A DNA stretch of 64,000 bases from Diplolepis rosae (GCA_030998225.1 JAPYXD010000466.1:310001-374000); one strand, 5' to 3'. Positions 33,526-44,394 are shown, counted from the stretch's first letter. The notes: generated by a model not told the origin, from the sequence alone. Numbers and translations are program-made.

Positions 33526-35520
33526 AAGAGCCGCATAAAGATCTGACCTTTCTCGACCCACCCGCGACCGCTGAGGGGTGCCACATGTCATCTCTTCATT
33601 GAGAGACCATTTGTCGCCATCGAATATCACCCACCTGTCGCTCAAATAGTCATCTATCATTCGCAACAGATTGCCTGGAACCTTTTTCCGCATAATCGCC
33701 TCGATGCAGATATTCCACTTCGCGGAATTGAACGCATTGCGTATATCAATGCTGATCAACGCGCAGAATCCCTTACGTTTACCAGTTCCTTTTCTTGCAT
33801 TTGTGGCGATGTTAACCACAGCTTAGATAGCGTCCACAGTGGACCTGCCTTTTCTGAATCCGAACTGGTTTTCCGAGTGACCGTTCACTCCGACCAAGAG
33901 AGTCTGAAGCCGTTGTAGAATCTCCAGAACTTCGCCTTCATTTTCGTCAAGATGTCGGCGTAGGACTGGCCGTCCTTCACCGACACCTTGATGGCGTCGC
34001 CCGGCCTGGCGGGAATGGAGCGCTTCAACCTCGGTTTAGGCGACAGTTCCCTGTTCTTTTTGCACAGGTTCCGTCTCCTTCTCCTTTTTCTTTTTTTCCT
34101 GCTCTTCCTTGTGACCACATACCATTCCCCTTCTTCAGTCGGGGCTTGGCTCTTGGCCACCTGAGCATACGAGGATGACGGGCCTCCCACTTTTCACCCT
34201 TAGCCTGGTTTTTTGGGATATCTCCCAGAGACGCCGAGTGTGGTCTCCGGAAGATCCCCATATTTTTGATGGCGGGTTGGGATTCCAGTCTCTTTTGGAT
34301 TTCCACCCCGCTTTCAAGGAGGCAGTTATGGCCCAACACCTCAGTGGCCTCATTCACACCGTTTGTAACATGGCAAGGGTTGTTTCTCAGCATACCCTGT
34401 TGTATAATGCTGAGAGACCTTGCCAACCTCTTCATTTTTTATTCTGCTCCTTCAGAAGCTGAAGGACGTCCTTCCATCCCTCAGCTCCTGAAGAAGCACC
34501 CAAGTCTACTTTCCCCACAGCTATTTCTTTTGAATCCATAAATTATCTTACCAGCGGATCGTGCGTAGAGGAGCGGGTCGGAATAGTTGGGAACGGGTGT
34601 ACCCTCGGACCGAGGTCCTACCCCAGTTCCCTGACGCCCAACCTTCGCGCATCCGGTCCCGGATTACATGGACAGACCGGACTTGCTCGAAGCAACATAG
34701 GCTCCGACACCTGTGTCCAATACCTACTACCTGATCAAGGTCCCGAAGGGGCTGGCTCCTGATCCCGCATGGCACACCACCTTGGCAGAGCTAGGCTCGA
34801 ATTAGCCTCGCCTCCTCGTGGGCCGGGGAAGACACCACTCAACGACGAAGCACTCCCAGTGGGATGCCATACGGAAACGGATCGTTTGGACTGTTCTTGG
34901 TCACAGACTGCGGAGGCTTTGCAGCAGTGTTCGCAGAACGTGGACGTAAACGGCCCCCACCATGGACCCTACCAGCTCATGGTTTCTTTCTCGCTCCGCT
35001 GCCATAGGTTGGTTGAATGAGGAAGACACAATGAGCTCGAAGCATCTATGGTGGGGGCCGTTTACGTCCACGTTCTGCAAACACTGCTTTGCAGTGTCCC
35101 CCAGGAGGTTCCATATACTAATTTGCTCTTTCCCTCACTCAAGAGAGAGAGCGCGTCTATCGAGTCTTCTCTCACATTCGAAGGACGCATATCACAGTCA
35201 AGCGGCGCTGCCATTCATTCAGTTCACTATTCCCTCGTAGGCACTCGCAAACTCATTCTCAGCGCCGCTGCCTGGTGCATACATCCTTCTTCATGCATGG
35301 GGATAGACGCGTCTATAGCGTCCCCTGCTTTCAACCTGGGACAGACCCGTATATAGGGCACCCTTCACGCAATGGGAAGATGCCCGTCTATAGAGCCCCC
35401 TGTACTTGTTCACCGATTCATCGGGGCACTACAACCTCCATGGCTCGAGGGCCATCTGCTAAGACTTCCCACGCGTCCTTTTTTGACATAGCCAAGAGAA
35501 GGACTTCGTCAAGGTACTAG
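33525..35520 (-). pseudogene. R1-clade-like LINE with ORF1-to-RT deletion
   Basis: GC-rich minus-strand LINE. The 5' part (35520-34545) is untranslated-type sequence carrying a hAT MITE. ORF1 starts near 34540 and runs, with a frameshift near 34440, to about 33930: LGHNCLLESGVEIQKRLE, RKSRKKRKRRRRR, and RPGDAIKVSVKDGQSYADIL, a conserved ORF1 segment. It jumps directly to the RT: NQFGFRKGRSTVDAI, FCALISIDIRNAFNSAKW and MIDDYLSDRWVIFDGD, ending at TCGTPQRSRVG where the PLE repeat begins. The endonuclease and most of the RT palm, including FxDD, are missing. Confidence 0.8.
34925..35086. mobile_element. 162-bp hAT MITE, copy 2 (in LINE 5' region)
   Basis: Nearly identical to copy 1 and inserted with the 8-bp duplication CTTTGCAG (34917-34924, 35087-35094). 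The right end reads GCAAACACTG, with one change against the left. No coding capacity. Confidence 0.92.
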
Positions 35521-36650
35521 TCCAAAAGGAGGAGATAAATTTGTTTATAATAATCTTTCTTTGGTAAATTGCATTAAAAAATAAAACATAAAAAAGGAAT
35601 GTAAAAGGAGTTGTTAAGTTCGAGGTCAAATTAGAAGGACAAAGTGGAATGTAGTGGGAGGGGAGGTAGGTGTCCTTTAGAATACATCTCAGTGTTTAGA
35701 TTAAAGGAAATAGAAAAAACTGGAAGGGTGCTAGCAAGATGACCGGAGTGCATTGGCAAAGGAAGGTTGGAAAATGTGGCATGTTTTAGTGTGGGTAATT
35801 ATTTACAGATTTTTCGATGCTGTTGACAATTTCGTAAACACTCAAATTTGTTTTTTAAAAGAGGGAGGTAAAAAACCGATAGATTCTCTGTGTCTGTTCT
35901 TTAATTGATTGCATGGGGATGCTGACAATGTGAGTCATTTCGAGAATCATGCGTTTTTTATAATTGCTGGATCTGTCAATTATTTTTACTCGATCAAAAT
36001 TGAATTTATGATCCTGGCGCCATGTGTGTTTAGTAAGGGCGGTCCATTTTTCTAGGGGGTTGTATACATCTTTTTTGTGTTCCTGGATTCTGGTCTTTAG
36101 AGGTCTTTTGGTTGTGCCTATATAATTTGCTGTACAATCAATGCAAGGGATATTGTAGACATATGTTGTATCAAGTTTTGGTGTGGGATATTTTGCTGAT
36201 TTGGGAAAATGTGATAGGTCATTGATATTACGGGGAGCAATTTTTACATTGAAAGGTTTGACGATACTTGAAAGTTTTTCGGATAATCCTTTCACATAGG
36301 GAAGTGACAAATATTTTTTTGTTTCGCTTGCTGGGTTTTGTGTAAGGGTGAGTGGATGCCTCGCTTTCCCTCGCAGGTAGAAGGTGTATGTGGGGTCTGG
36401 TTGTAGAAGATTTGTGTGACAGATAATTAAGTCTTTGTTTTATGGTGGAGTTAATCATTGTTATTGGATAATTGTTTTGTGATAGGATATTTCTGATTTT
36501 TTTAATGTTTTCTGTGTGGAAGTTTTTGTGTGCTAGGATGATGCCTTTGACGATTAGGTTGTTGATTACACTAATTTTGTAATGTAAAGGGTGATGAGAA
36601 TGAAAGTTAAGAATATGGCCTAAGTACTCAGGTTTTTGTTACCAGTTTGT
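35521..36650 (-). pseudogene. Penelope-like element: RT tail and GIY-YIG endonuclease
   Basis: The 151-codon frame 36310-35855 carries the PLE GIY-YIG module: YVYNIPCIDCTANYIGTTKR, TRIQEHKKDVYNP, KWTALTKHTWRQDHKFNFD, and KKRMILEMTH. Two upstream frames (to about 36650) give LNFHSHHPLHYKI and TIKQRLNYLSHKSST, the end of the PLE reverse transcriptase, with two frameshifts. The GIY-YIG part is uninterrupted here, unlike the copy at 8.5 kb. The downstream 330 bp (to 35521) is non-coding. The RT catalytic core is absent, so the copy is 5' truncated. Confidence 0.88.
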
Positions 36651-36849
36651 GCGCAGAATTTTAAACAACAATGAGTGAATTTATTATTCAGATACACAAG
36701 TGTGAATAGTTGCAAATTGGAATCAAGTGTGACAGCAAGAAGCTCACCTTTTTAGTGTTTTTATTTCACTTTCAATGATATTATTGAAAAGAGACGTTTT
36801 CTTTGTGAAAAGTTTTTTTTCTTTTTCAGAAAGTCAGATTTTTTTTTTT

Positions 36850-37130
36850 AAACGATTTTTTCTGTGAAAAAAAGAACGCTTCCACTCCGCTGGGTATCGA
36901 GCCCAGGACCTTTCGATTGCCGGTCGAATGCTCTATCATCTGAGCTACGGAGGTTCCACAAAACTTTTCTCACAGAATCTATTTACGCCAATTTGGCCAC
37001 GGATATATCATGAACTATATACAAATTTTTCTAAATCATTTCAGTCGATTATGTCGATAATTAGAAGAGTGTATTATTCACCATGATAACCGAACTCTAC
37101 CATATCGACCCTATCAACCTGAGATTTAGA
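36850..37130 (-). repeat. tRNA-derived repeat, family I, copy 3
   Basis: It is the inverse of 10860-11180. The tRNA-like part (about 36878-36956) keeps A box TAGCTCAGATGAT, B box GGCTCGATACC and a TTCGA/TCGAA stem, and the CTGTGAGAAAAG / CTTTTTTTCACAGA inverted flanks. This is the best-preserved copy. Confidence 0.75.
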
Positions 37131-37203
37131 ATTAATGTTTCTTATAAGTTTCAGTAGCAAAAGCACATACATAATAATGTAACAATAGTTTGAAATATCT
37201 TAA

Positions 37204-37907
37204 GGGGGGAGACTCGTTTAGGACGCCTAAATTTAGGACAAATAGAAATTTTGCGTGTATGAGTATATTACAAATATCGATAAAGTAACTTTACAGGTAC
37301 ATTCCAGAGGATAAAGACCTAAGAAAAAAAAATTTGTTACTGTCAAATTATCATGCTTTATAACACAAAAGCATTGTTGTTTACAGCACTGCGCTGCCAG
37401 ACGACCTTCATTGCGGGCGTGATAGCGCTCGCAATTTTGATCTGAGACACATAAACCAAAAATTATTGAAAAAAAATATTATTGAAATTATCAAAATTTG
37501 AAAATTTGGTGGTTTTTGAAATAAAAGTTCCATTTTTTAAGCAAAATTATAAAGTTTATATGCTTTAAAAAACTATTTATCATAACTTTTGATGTAATTT
37601 TTTTAGTCCAAACAGAAACTCTATTAATAAGCTTTTGAAAATGCCCTGGTTCGATTAAATCTATTGATAAAAATTCTTCTAATCACGCCCGCAGTTTTCA
37701 AAAATACGGTTTCGAGAAAAAGGCCTTCAAAGATCCCGAGCGCGTTCACCTGGCCTTTTGTATGCTCGGTGTGCCAAAGGCTGAAGTTAAGGAAGTATTT
37801 CAAATTTTGATCTGAAACTTCATAAAAATATTTTTAGATATTTCTACTAACGATTAAGACTATTTGCAAAATATGCATTTTTTTACCCTCTAAACGAGTC
37901 TCCCACC
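37204..37907. mobile_element. 704-bp TTAA-flanked TIR element
   Basis: TTAA at 37200-37203 and 37908-37911 flank ends GGGGGGAGACTCGTTTAG and CTAAACGAGTCTCCCACC, about 18 bp inverted with one mismatch. The TTAA duplication suggests a piggyBac-type transposase, though the termini differ from the CCCTTT family at 21280. Non-coding. Confidence 0.75.
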
Positions 37908-37911
37908 TTAA

Positions 37912-38790
37912 ATTTATCATTCTGGAAAAAATATCAAAACACTAACTGATGTTTATGGAGTCAAATTCTCGATAGCCATTGATTATTGTAAAAATTGTTC
38001 CTGGGACTAGAATAAAGGTTTCAAAATTCTGCAAACTGGCTCAGGAGTCTACGTTCATGTATTCTGTTAGTTCTTATACTAAAAAGTTGTAAAAAATTAT
38101 TTTTACAGATCTTCAATACAGATCTTCAATGGCCGGTCTATAGTGGCCAAGTTCCAAATAAACACAAAATATTAAGTAAATCTTTGACTGTAACTAAAAT
38201 AATTGCTCTAAATTCTTTCAACTTGGTTCTCAAGTAGCTATTCCTGTCGCTCATCAGTTCCTAATGCTAAACTTTATAATATTTTTTTTTATTTTATTTT
38301 TTTTTAAAGTGACATGTTTGATAACATGTCTGTTATTGTATTGACCCAAAATTCATAGAATTTTTTTCATTTCTCGTTATTTTGGCATAGGGTCAGATTT
38401 TTTTTATTTTCTTCGATTAAAATTTTCACTATTAGATATAAAAATACTCAAAAAGAAAGCAAGGCAAACGTCTCGGCCATATATGGGGGCCCTCTTCAGT
38501 GCCATAAATTCAAAGATTAATGCAAAATTTCTGTAAAACGGAGATAATTAAAATAAGGATTATCATAAAATTGAAAAACTTATCTCATAGCTTGCAATTT
38601 AAAATGAAGTAGTCCAGTATGCAGCATCACGAATTGAAAAAATATTTAGAGTTCACTGTGAATAAAAAACCGGATAACACTTAAAACGGAAAACATAAAA
38701 ATTGTTGCACATGAACCGACCGCAATTTGAAAAAATTTTATTATTAAAGAAGGATGCCAAATTGGTTATCAATGGCAAAACGCGAACAAG
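37912..38790. other. Unassigned, with a PLE-type hammerhead-like relic
   Basis: At 38469-38499 on the minus strand CTGAAGAG, a GGCC/GGCC stem and GAGACG resemble a hammerhead core with GAAAC changed to GAGAC. The rest has no recognisable content. Confidence 0.35.
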
Positions 38791-40700
38791 GTTTACATTT
38801 TTAAAAACTTTTCGTGAACGCACTTTCTACATCATACAAAGGGCTTGAATTCCACGGTTTCTGCGATGCGTCAGAGATCGCATACGGTGCTTGTATTTGC
38901 ATCTGCTCAATAAATAAGGACGGCACGCGAAAGGTGCAAATATTATATGCAAAATCACGAGTTGCTCCGTTAAAGGCTACGTCAATCCCACGACTTGAAT
39001 TATTAGGCGCTTTATTATTAGCGCAAATTTTGCATAAAGTATCAACAGCATGCAACGCCAATAAAAATCAATGGCACTTTTGGGCTGATTCTATGGTGGT
39101 ACTAGCCTGGATAAAGTCAACATGGAAGAAGTGGAAAACATTCGTCGTAAACCGGACAGCAGAAATTCAAGAACGAACGATGGAAACACGTAGAATCAGC
39201 ACACAACCCTGCCGATCTCATATCGCGAGGTGTGAGCACAAATAATTTGCGTGAATTTGATAAGAATGATTGGCCAGTATCGTCAACAGATGATATATAG
39301 GATACCTCACAGCAACGAAAAATAGTACATAGTTTTATTTTGAAGCAAATCAGCGAAGAACGGGTAGACGAAGCTCCTGTCAATCAATTGAGCAGTGAAT
39401 ACTTTGATAGATTTTCTTCATTTACACGAATAGTAAGGACTACTTCATACAGTTTTAGATCTTATAATGTAAAGGTAAAACAAGCATTAAAACTACTACG
39501 GATTCAAATTCAAAAACGCACGAGATAATTGAAAAAAGGGTACCATTATGCACCTCTGAACTTGAATACGCAAGGCTTTATTTATTTAAAATTGCTCAAA
39601 ATCAAACATTTTATAAAGAAATTTCAGAGTTAAAAATTCAAGGAAAAATGTATTCACTGCATGCAGGCTGTCAAGCAGTAATTAATTCTCTTCGTAAAAG
39701 GTATTGGCCATTAACAGGGAAAAATATAGTTAAGAAAATTCTACGTGAATGCGTAATTTGTTGCAAGGTTCGACCGAGCGAATCAACTTATATAATGGGA
39801 GACTTATCGTCAATCCGTGTGACACCAATGCGCGCATTTTACAATTGCGGCGTTGACTTCGCAGGGCCATTTTATATTAAAGAAAAGGCTCGATCTCGAG
39901 TACCTATTAAAGCATATATGTGTATTTTCGTGTGTTTAGTCACGAAGGCTGTACACATTGAACTTGTAGTCGATTTATCGTCAGAAGCATTTGTGAAGTG
40001 CTTAAAGAGATTTTTTTCTAGGCGAGGTATGTGCAAAAATTTGTATTGTGATAACGGTACGAACTTTGTTGGGGCAAAAAATGAACTGGTAGAAGTAAAC
40101 CGGATGTTGAGGGACAGTAATTTTCAAAACAACGTTACGGACTTTTTATCTGATATCTAAATCGATTGGCATTTTATACCGCCACATGCATGTGGCATGT
40201 AGTAGGAGAGACACGACTTACATACGAGGAATTTTACACAGTATTAACTCAGACTGAAGCATTTTTAAATTCTAGACCCCTATCACCCCTGTCTAATGAT
40301 CCAAACGACATAACTCCTCTCACTCCTGGACATTTTCTTATTGGAGACGCGCTTACAGCACACCCACGGGCAGATCTGCGTAATATTAACATGCATAGAT
40401 TGAATAGATACCAATATCTTGAACAAATGACACAACATTTTTGGCAGCGGTGGCACCAAGAATATATGTCGCAATCGCAATATCGTCCAAAGAGGAAGGG
40501 TTCCAAAACGAGTACAATTAATCCAGGGACACTTGTGTTTGTCAAGGAGAATAATTCTCCGCCGCTGTCCTGGCCTCTTGGCCGCATAACTGAACTGCAC
40601 CCAGGTAAAGATCCAAGTTGCACGTGGTATCATAAAGAGACCTGCTACAAAGATCTGCATTCTACTAATAAAAGCTATGGATGGATTAAACAACGATGAA
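38791..40700 (+). pseudogene. BEL/Pao retrotransposon pol: RNase H, integrase, C-terminal domain
   Basis: The frame 38814-39245 gives ELLGALLLAQIL, FHGFCDASEIAYGACI and KSRVAPLKATSIPRLELLG, typical of BEL RNase H. The frame 39648-40160 is the integrase: zinc-binding RKRYWPLTGKNIVKKILREC..C, core VDFAGPF and YCDNGTNFVGAKNEL. The frame 40166-40699 is the C-terminal region: EEFYTVLTQTEAFLNSRPL, TPLTPGHFLIGDAL, WQRWHQEY, GTLVFVKENNSPP. Between them, after HFIPPHA, about 15-20 codons including the catalytic Glu are deleted and two stops appear. RT, protease and gag are missing (5' truncation at about 38790). Confidence 0.88.
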
Positions 40701-40737
40701 GAGCCGAGCAGCTGTTGTAGTTTCCGGGCAATATGCA

Positions 40738-40795
40738 GTGATATCTATATCTAATCTATATCTATCTATCTATATCTATATCTAAGGAAATAGTT
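40738..40795. repeat. (TATCTA)n simple repeat
   Basis: Tandem TATATC/TATCTA units follow shortly after the BEL coding region. Confidence 0.9.
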
Positions 40796-40909
40796 AGTGT
40801 GTATTTAGTTATGTACAATTTTAATTTACTTGTATTTAGTTGATATACATAAATTCATGAACTTAATGTACGATTATATTATTATTGGAGCAAAACAATC
40901 AAAAAAATA

Positions 40910-41690
40910 AGGACAGGTTGACAAACACTGCCTGGAATATGTGAATCCCTGACACAATACATTTTTTTATATATTCAGTCTTAGCTTTAGAGTGACAGCG
41001 TAAACACGTAGTTCAACGTGAAACAACTAGTATCTCGAAAGTGAGATCACAAAAGGCTAACATTAGCACAAAAGATAACGATACCGTATATGGGCTTGTA
41101 AAAGGACCTAGCGGTTACTACAGGGTACTAGTTTCCAGCGCATGATGTACTTCCGGGACCGTGACTTTACTTATGCTGTGAAGTCACTCATTGTAGCCTC
41201 CTTTAGGAGGACATATAGTGGATATTTGTGTATAGAATATGATCAAGTATTTGAATAATGGAAGGATAACATGAACTATAAGATACAAGGTGCAACATAT
41301 CCCATTTCCAAATTTGTTCTGTTTTTCCGAAGTAGCACATATTTGGTGACTTGGTTTTTAATTTTTATATTGATAAAATTACGAAACTGCCAAACTAGGA
41401 ATGCATCGTAGGTGGCTTTGTACTGTGCAAAATGCTGCTGTGTCTTATTTCACTTCTAGACGTCCCTGAAGTACAAAGAGTATGAGCAAAGTCACGGTCC
41501 CGGAAGTACACATTGCGCTTGAAACGAGTAGTAGTATCTTTTGTGCTACTTTTGGCCTTTTGTGACCTTACGTCAGAGATACTAGTTGTCTCACGCCAAA
41601 CTACATATTCACGATGTAACTCTGATGTTTAGACTGAATTTATGAATATTCCGCTGTTCCAGTGATTCACATATTCCAGAAAACATTTTC
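40910..41690. repeat. Foldback repeat, about 780 bp
   Basis: The left part (40925-41160) and right part (41490-41690) are inverted to each other. Matching words include CAACTAGTATCTC / GAGATACTAGTTG, CACAAAAGGC / GCCTTTTGTG and GAATATGTGAAT / ATTCACATATTC. The centre (about 41170-41480) is not paired. Non-coding. Confidence 0.65.
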
Positions 41691-42515
41691 CTACCCTTCC
41701 TCATGTTTGCAACATTTTCGCATAACAGTGATTGGAATAAGATAGAAATATACCGTTTCCTTTTCACCTGTCACACGAAATTGCCTAACCTTGTATGCGT
41801 CGCAGGTGATCTTGTACTATCCAACATACTTTCGCTCCTTATTCCGCACAATTTATGATACAATTTTTAACTTCCCTAAGGTACACTCAGAATAAGCGTG
41901 GCACTGTGTCCCGGAAGTACACCTTTCATTAGTCACTAATACTTTGCAGTTATCGCATTTGTCGTATTGTTATCTTTGTGCAACTTTTAGTCTTTCTCAA
42001 TTTTTTCCCTTTTTATTTGCTTTTCTTCAGACATAATCATACTTGGTTGTTTTATTTCAATTGATTTTAACGCAACTTGTGCATTGGCTAAGTCAGAATG
42101 CGTTGAAAGTTGTTTTTCTCTGCTCAGAACATTCTAGATGCTGTTTTTAAACTTAATAAAGACTAAAATTACGAATGTCCCGGAAGTACACTTTGCATAC
42201 GACACTGGCTGCAAGAATGATCATATTTATGGATGTCCTGGAACAAACCAATGCATATGAAAACCAAGTTCTCATAAATTATCATAAATTGCGTCCAGTT
42301 TCATAACAACACCCATTGAACTAAAGCGTTTTATTGGTATATTCTTCTCAACCTGGATATGAAAAATGACGTTTATGTACAAAATTGCTCCTCAAAAAGC
42401 AATAACATATTCAAAAAGACCAAAATCATGAAATAATATACGTAATGTGTACAAAATATAAAATGTCCCTGAACTGCACAATGCATATGATTTGGTGTCC
42501 CTGAAGTACACCCTG
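41150..42515. repeat. Dispersed GTCCCGGAAGTACAC motif array
   Basis: Variants of GTCCCGGAAGTACAC occur at about 41149 (inverted), 41465, 41502, 41911, 42177, 42464 and 42499. They are spaced irregularly by 30-400 bp within otherwise AT-rich non-coding DNA. The unit between motifs is not obviously conserved. Confidence 0.6.
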
Positions 42516-42517
42516 GA

Positions 42518-42592
42518 CAAACATATATGTATATATATCTATGTATATATATATATATATATACATATATATGTGTGTGTGTGTATTTCTTC
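42518..42592. repeat. AT/GT simple repeat
   Basis: ATATGT/TATATA units pass into (TG)n. Low-complexity DNA; minus-strand Tyr/Ile-rich frames over it are artefacts. Confidence 0.9.
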
Positions 42593-42721
42593 TTGACAAA
42601 CGAATTCATCTTTATAAAAATTTTTTTTAGTGTTAGTTTGACCCTAAGTTAACCTGGTTAACCCTGGTTCTTTTTCAAACAAAAATTCATGTACACCTTT
42701 ATACGGCTCCCCAAAGTATAC

Positions 42722-43214
42722 TGTAACATCGATGTTACCAGTCAGTGATCCCAGAATGTGGGAGCTGGCGGCCCCCACCATAGATGCCTTGAGCACATTG
42801 CGTCTTCCTCATTCAACCAGCTTATGGCAGTCGAGCGAGGAAGAAACCATGAGATGGTGGGGTCTATGGTGGGGGCCGCCAGCTCCCACGTTCTGGGATC
42901 ACTGTTACCAGTAAGTAACACGGGGCGCGATATGGTGTAGGTTGTTCGTTGTCGTCCGTCGAAGAGAGTGCTCGCTTATGATTTGTCGCCGCCTGTTAAG
43001 AGATCCTCTGCTCGCTACATCTCCGGGAGATACCGACGTTTTCGCAACCTTCACCAAGCAAAATAGTTTACCCCGTCCGCTTTGGTTTTGTTCGTTGGCG
43101 AAATAAAGACGTCGTAATTGTAAGGACAATAAAGTTTTTTAACTGTTTTTAAGTGCCTGTGTCCACTGATTTCCCCTAGTTCTCGCCCCCCCCCCCCCCC
43201 CATAACAACCTCGT
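42722..43214 (+). mobile_element. Solo LTR with 5-bp target duplication
   Basis: The segment starts TGTAACATCG and ends near ACCTCGT. It is flanked by TATAC on both sides (42717-42721, 43215-43219), and removal joins the two parts of the PLE repeat. AATAAA signals occur at about 43102 and 43125, as expected in an LTR. A run of about 16 C bases lies near the 3' end. A hAT MITE lies inside. Family not determined. Confidence 0.75.
42743..42904. mobile_element. 162-bp hAT MITE, copy 3 (in solo LTR)
   Basis: It starts CAGTGATCCCAGAATGTGGG and ends GGGATCACTG, flanked by the perfect 8-bp duplication TTACCAGT (42735-42742, 42905-42912). It has the same length and inner GGCCCCCACCAT block as copies 1 and 2 but is more diverged in the arms, so it is a sister subfamily. 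Confidence 0.92.
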
Positions 43215-43370
43215 TATACTTATGTGCAATTTTTTATTATTCTAATATTTTTTTCATATCATATTTCAAATAAGTTTAGTCAATTTTAAGTATGTGAGAT
43301 CTCCTTATACGCCTCACAGTATGGTATTCTAAGATCTCGATTTTATACCCTTTTTAGAAATAAACGTTCA

Positions 43371-43399
43371 CTGAAGAGGACTACAATTCGAGTCGAAAC
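43371..43399 (+). ncRNA. Hammerhead ribozyme-like core (best stem III)
   Basis: CTGAAGA is followed by stem II ACT/AGT (one bulge, with the closing G-C kept), GAAAC, and then a 5-bp stem III (ACATT/AATGT) leading to GTA, a legitimate cleavage-site triplet. Stem I pairing is not evident, so cleavage competence is uncertain. Confidence 0.45.
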
Positions 43400-43470
43400 A
43401 TTTGAAAGAATGTAAAACTGTGTTTTCATTATTTCTGGACCCTGAAGCCAATTTATACATATATCGAATC

Positions 43471-44394
43471 TTTACGAAGGGTCGATACAAGTCCTATCTA
43501 CAATGTTTAAAATATTTTTATTTTGAAGTACATATTAGTATAGCGCCGGTTTCTTCGGCTCCACTGGAACAAGTCTCGCGGGTCAGGAAAACCCTTGAAT
43601 TGAATCCGGCAGTTCGGCTTCCAACTAAAATTTAGTTGTAGTAACAAACGAATTTTCTTATTATGCGATTGACCAAAGTTTTGTTTGATTTGATTGAAGA
43701 ATTGTTTATTCGAGCAAAGATGGTTTAATTGGATACCATTTGGTCAAATCAAATATTTCGATTGATTCAACTAAATTTTGATCAGGCCGTGTTCGCGAGC
43801 ACAGGCGATAGCGGCGACTATACTTTGATCCTGTTTTGAGCTTACGCCAGATGGCGCCGAAGTATACCATAATTTCTTAAACCTCACCCCACTGACCACC
43901 GCACCGTAGTTGCATCACTAATGGTCACTAAAATGTGCTAAGATGCTAACGGATAGGAATAAACTTGGAGGTTTAATAAAACTATTTAAGTGATTATTAT
44001 TAAGTAAGTATTCGAATCGCATTGATAAACTTGCTTTTTGTGATTGCAGTTTTCTGATAAGTGCATCCTTACATACATGGAGTATTATTATTTCAATGTA
44101 TATATTTGTAATTTTGGGACGCTTGGGTGATCATCTCTATTTGTGTTTAGCCTGACAGTACTCTGCGATAATAATTACATACATAATTTTATTTAACCTC
44201 AAAGTTTATTCCGATTTCATTATTTCCTGAATTATCTGAATATGATCTGAACATGATCTGAACAGTCATATATTATCTTCTTTTAGGGTTTTGAGCTTAT
44301 GCCAGATGGCTCTGACGAAATCTATGTTGGGCCACCACTAAAGCATTGCGTGGGCATGGCCTGATTTTGATTGAATCAATCAAAATAGTTATAA
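43471..44394. other. Unassigned; partial inverted repeat
   Basis: The block TTGATTGATTCAAC...GATCAGGCCGTG (about 43758-43792) is loosely inverted against CATGGCCTGATTTTGATTGA (about 44355-44380). The words TTGAGCTTACGCCAGATGGC and TTGAGCTTATGCCAGATGGC occur in direct orientation near 43836 and 44290. This suggests a degraded TIR element. No coding content. Confidence 0.4.

Larger units (their letters stand above)
42690..43470 (+). repeat. PLE-type terminal repeat (right), split by a solo LTR
   Basis: It matches the inverse of 33240-33525 in two pieces: 42690-42721 (CATGTACACCTTTATACGGC) and 43215-43470. The break is the LTR insertion at 42722-43214. The hammerhead-like core at 43371-43399 (CTGAAGA ... 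GAAAC) is followed by a stem III of ACATT/AATGT with loop TGAAAG. Confidence 0.75.

Noticed and set aside
35855..36310. GIY-YIG frame as a homing endonuclease or host DNA-repair (SLX1-like) gene
   Set aside because: The flanking RT-tail motifs, CxxC-type insert in the GIY-YIG module and a second decayed copy at 8.5 kb identify it as Penelope-like.
40166..40693. Antisense frames over the BEL C-terminal region
   Set aside because: They are shadows; the plus strand carries the conserved PLTPGHFLIG and WQRWHQEY motifs.
42373..42609. Minus-strand Tyr/Ile-rich 78-codon frame
   Set aside because: Its sequence is produced by the AT/GT simple repeat.
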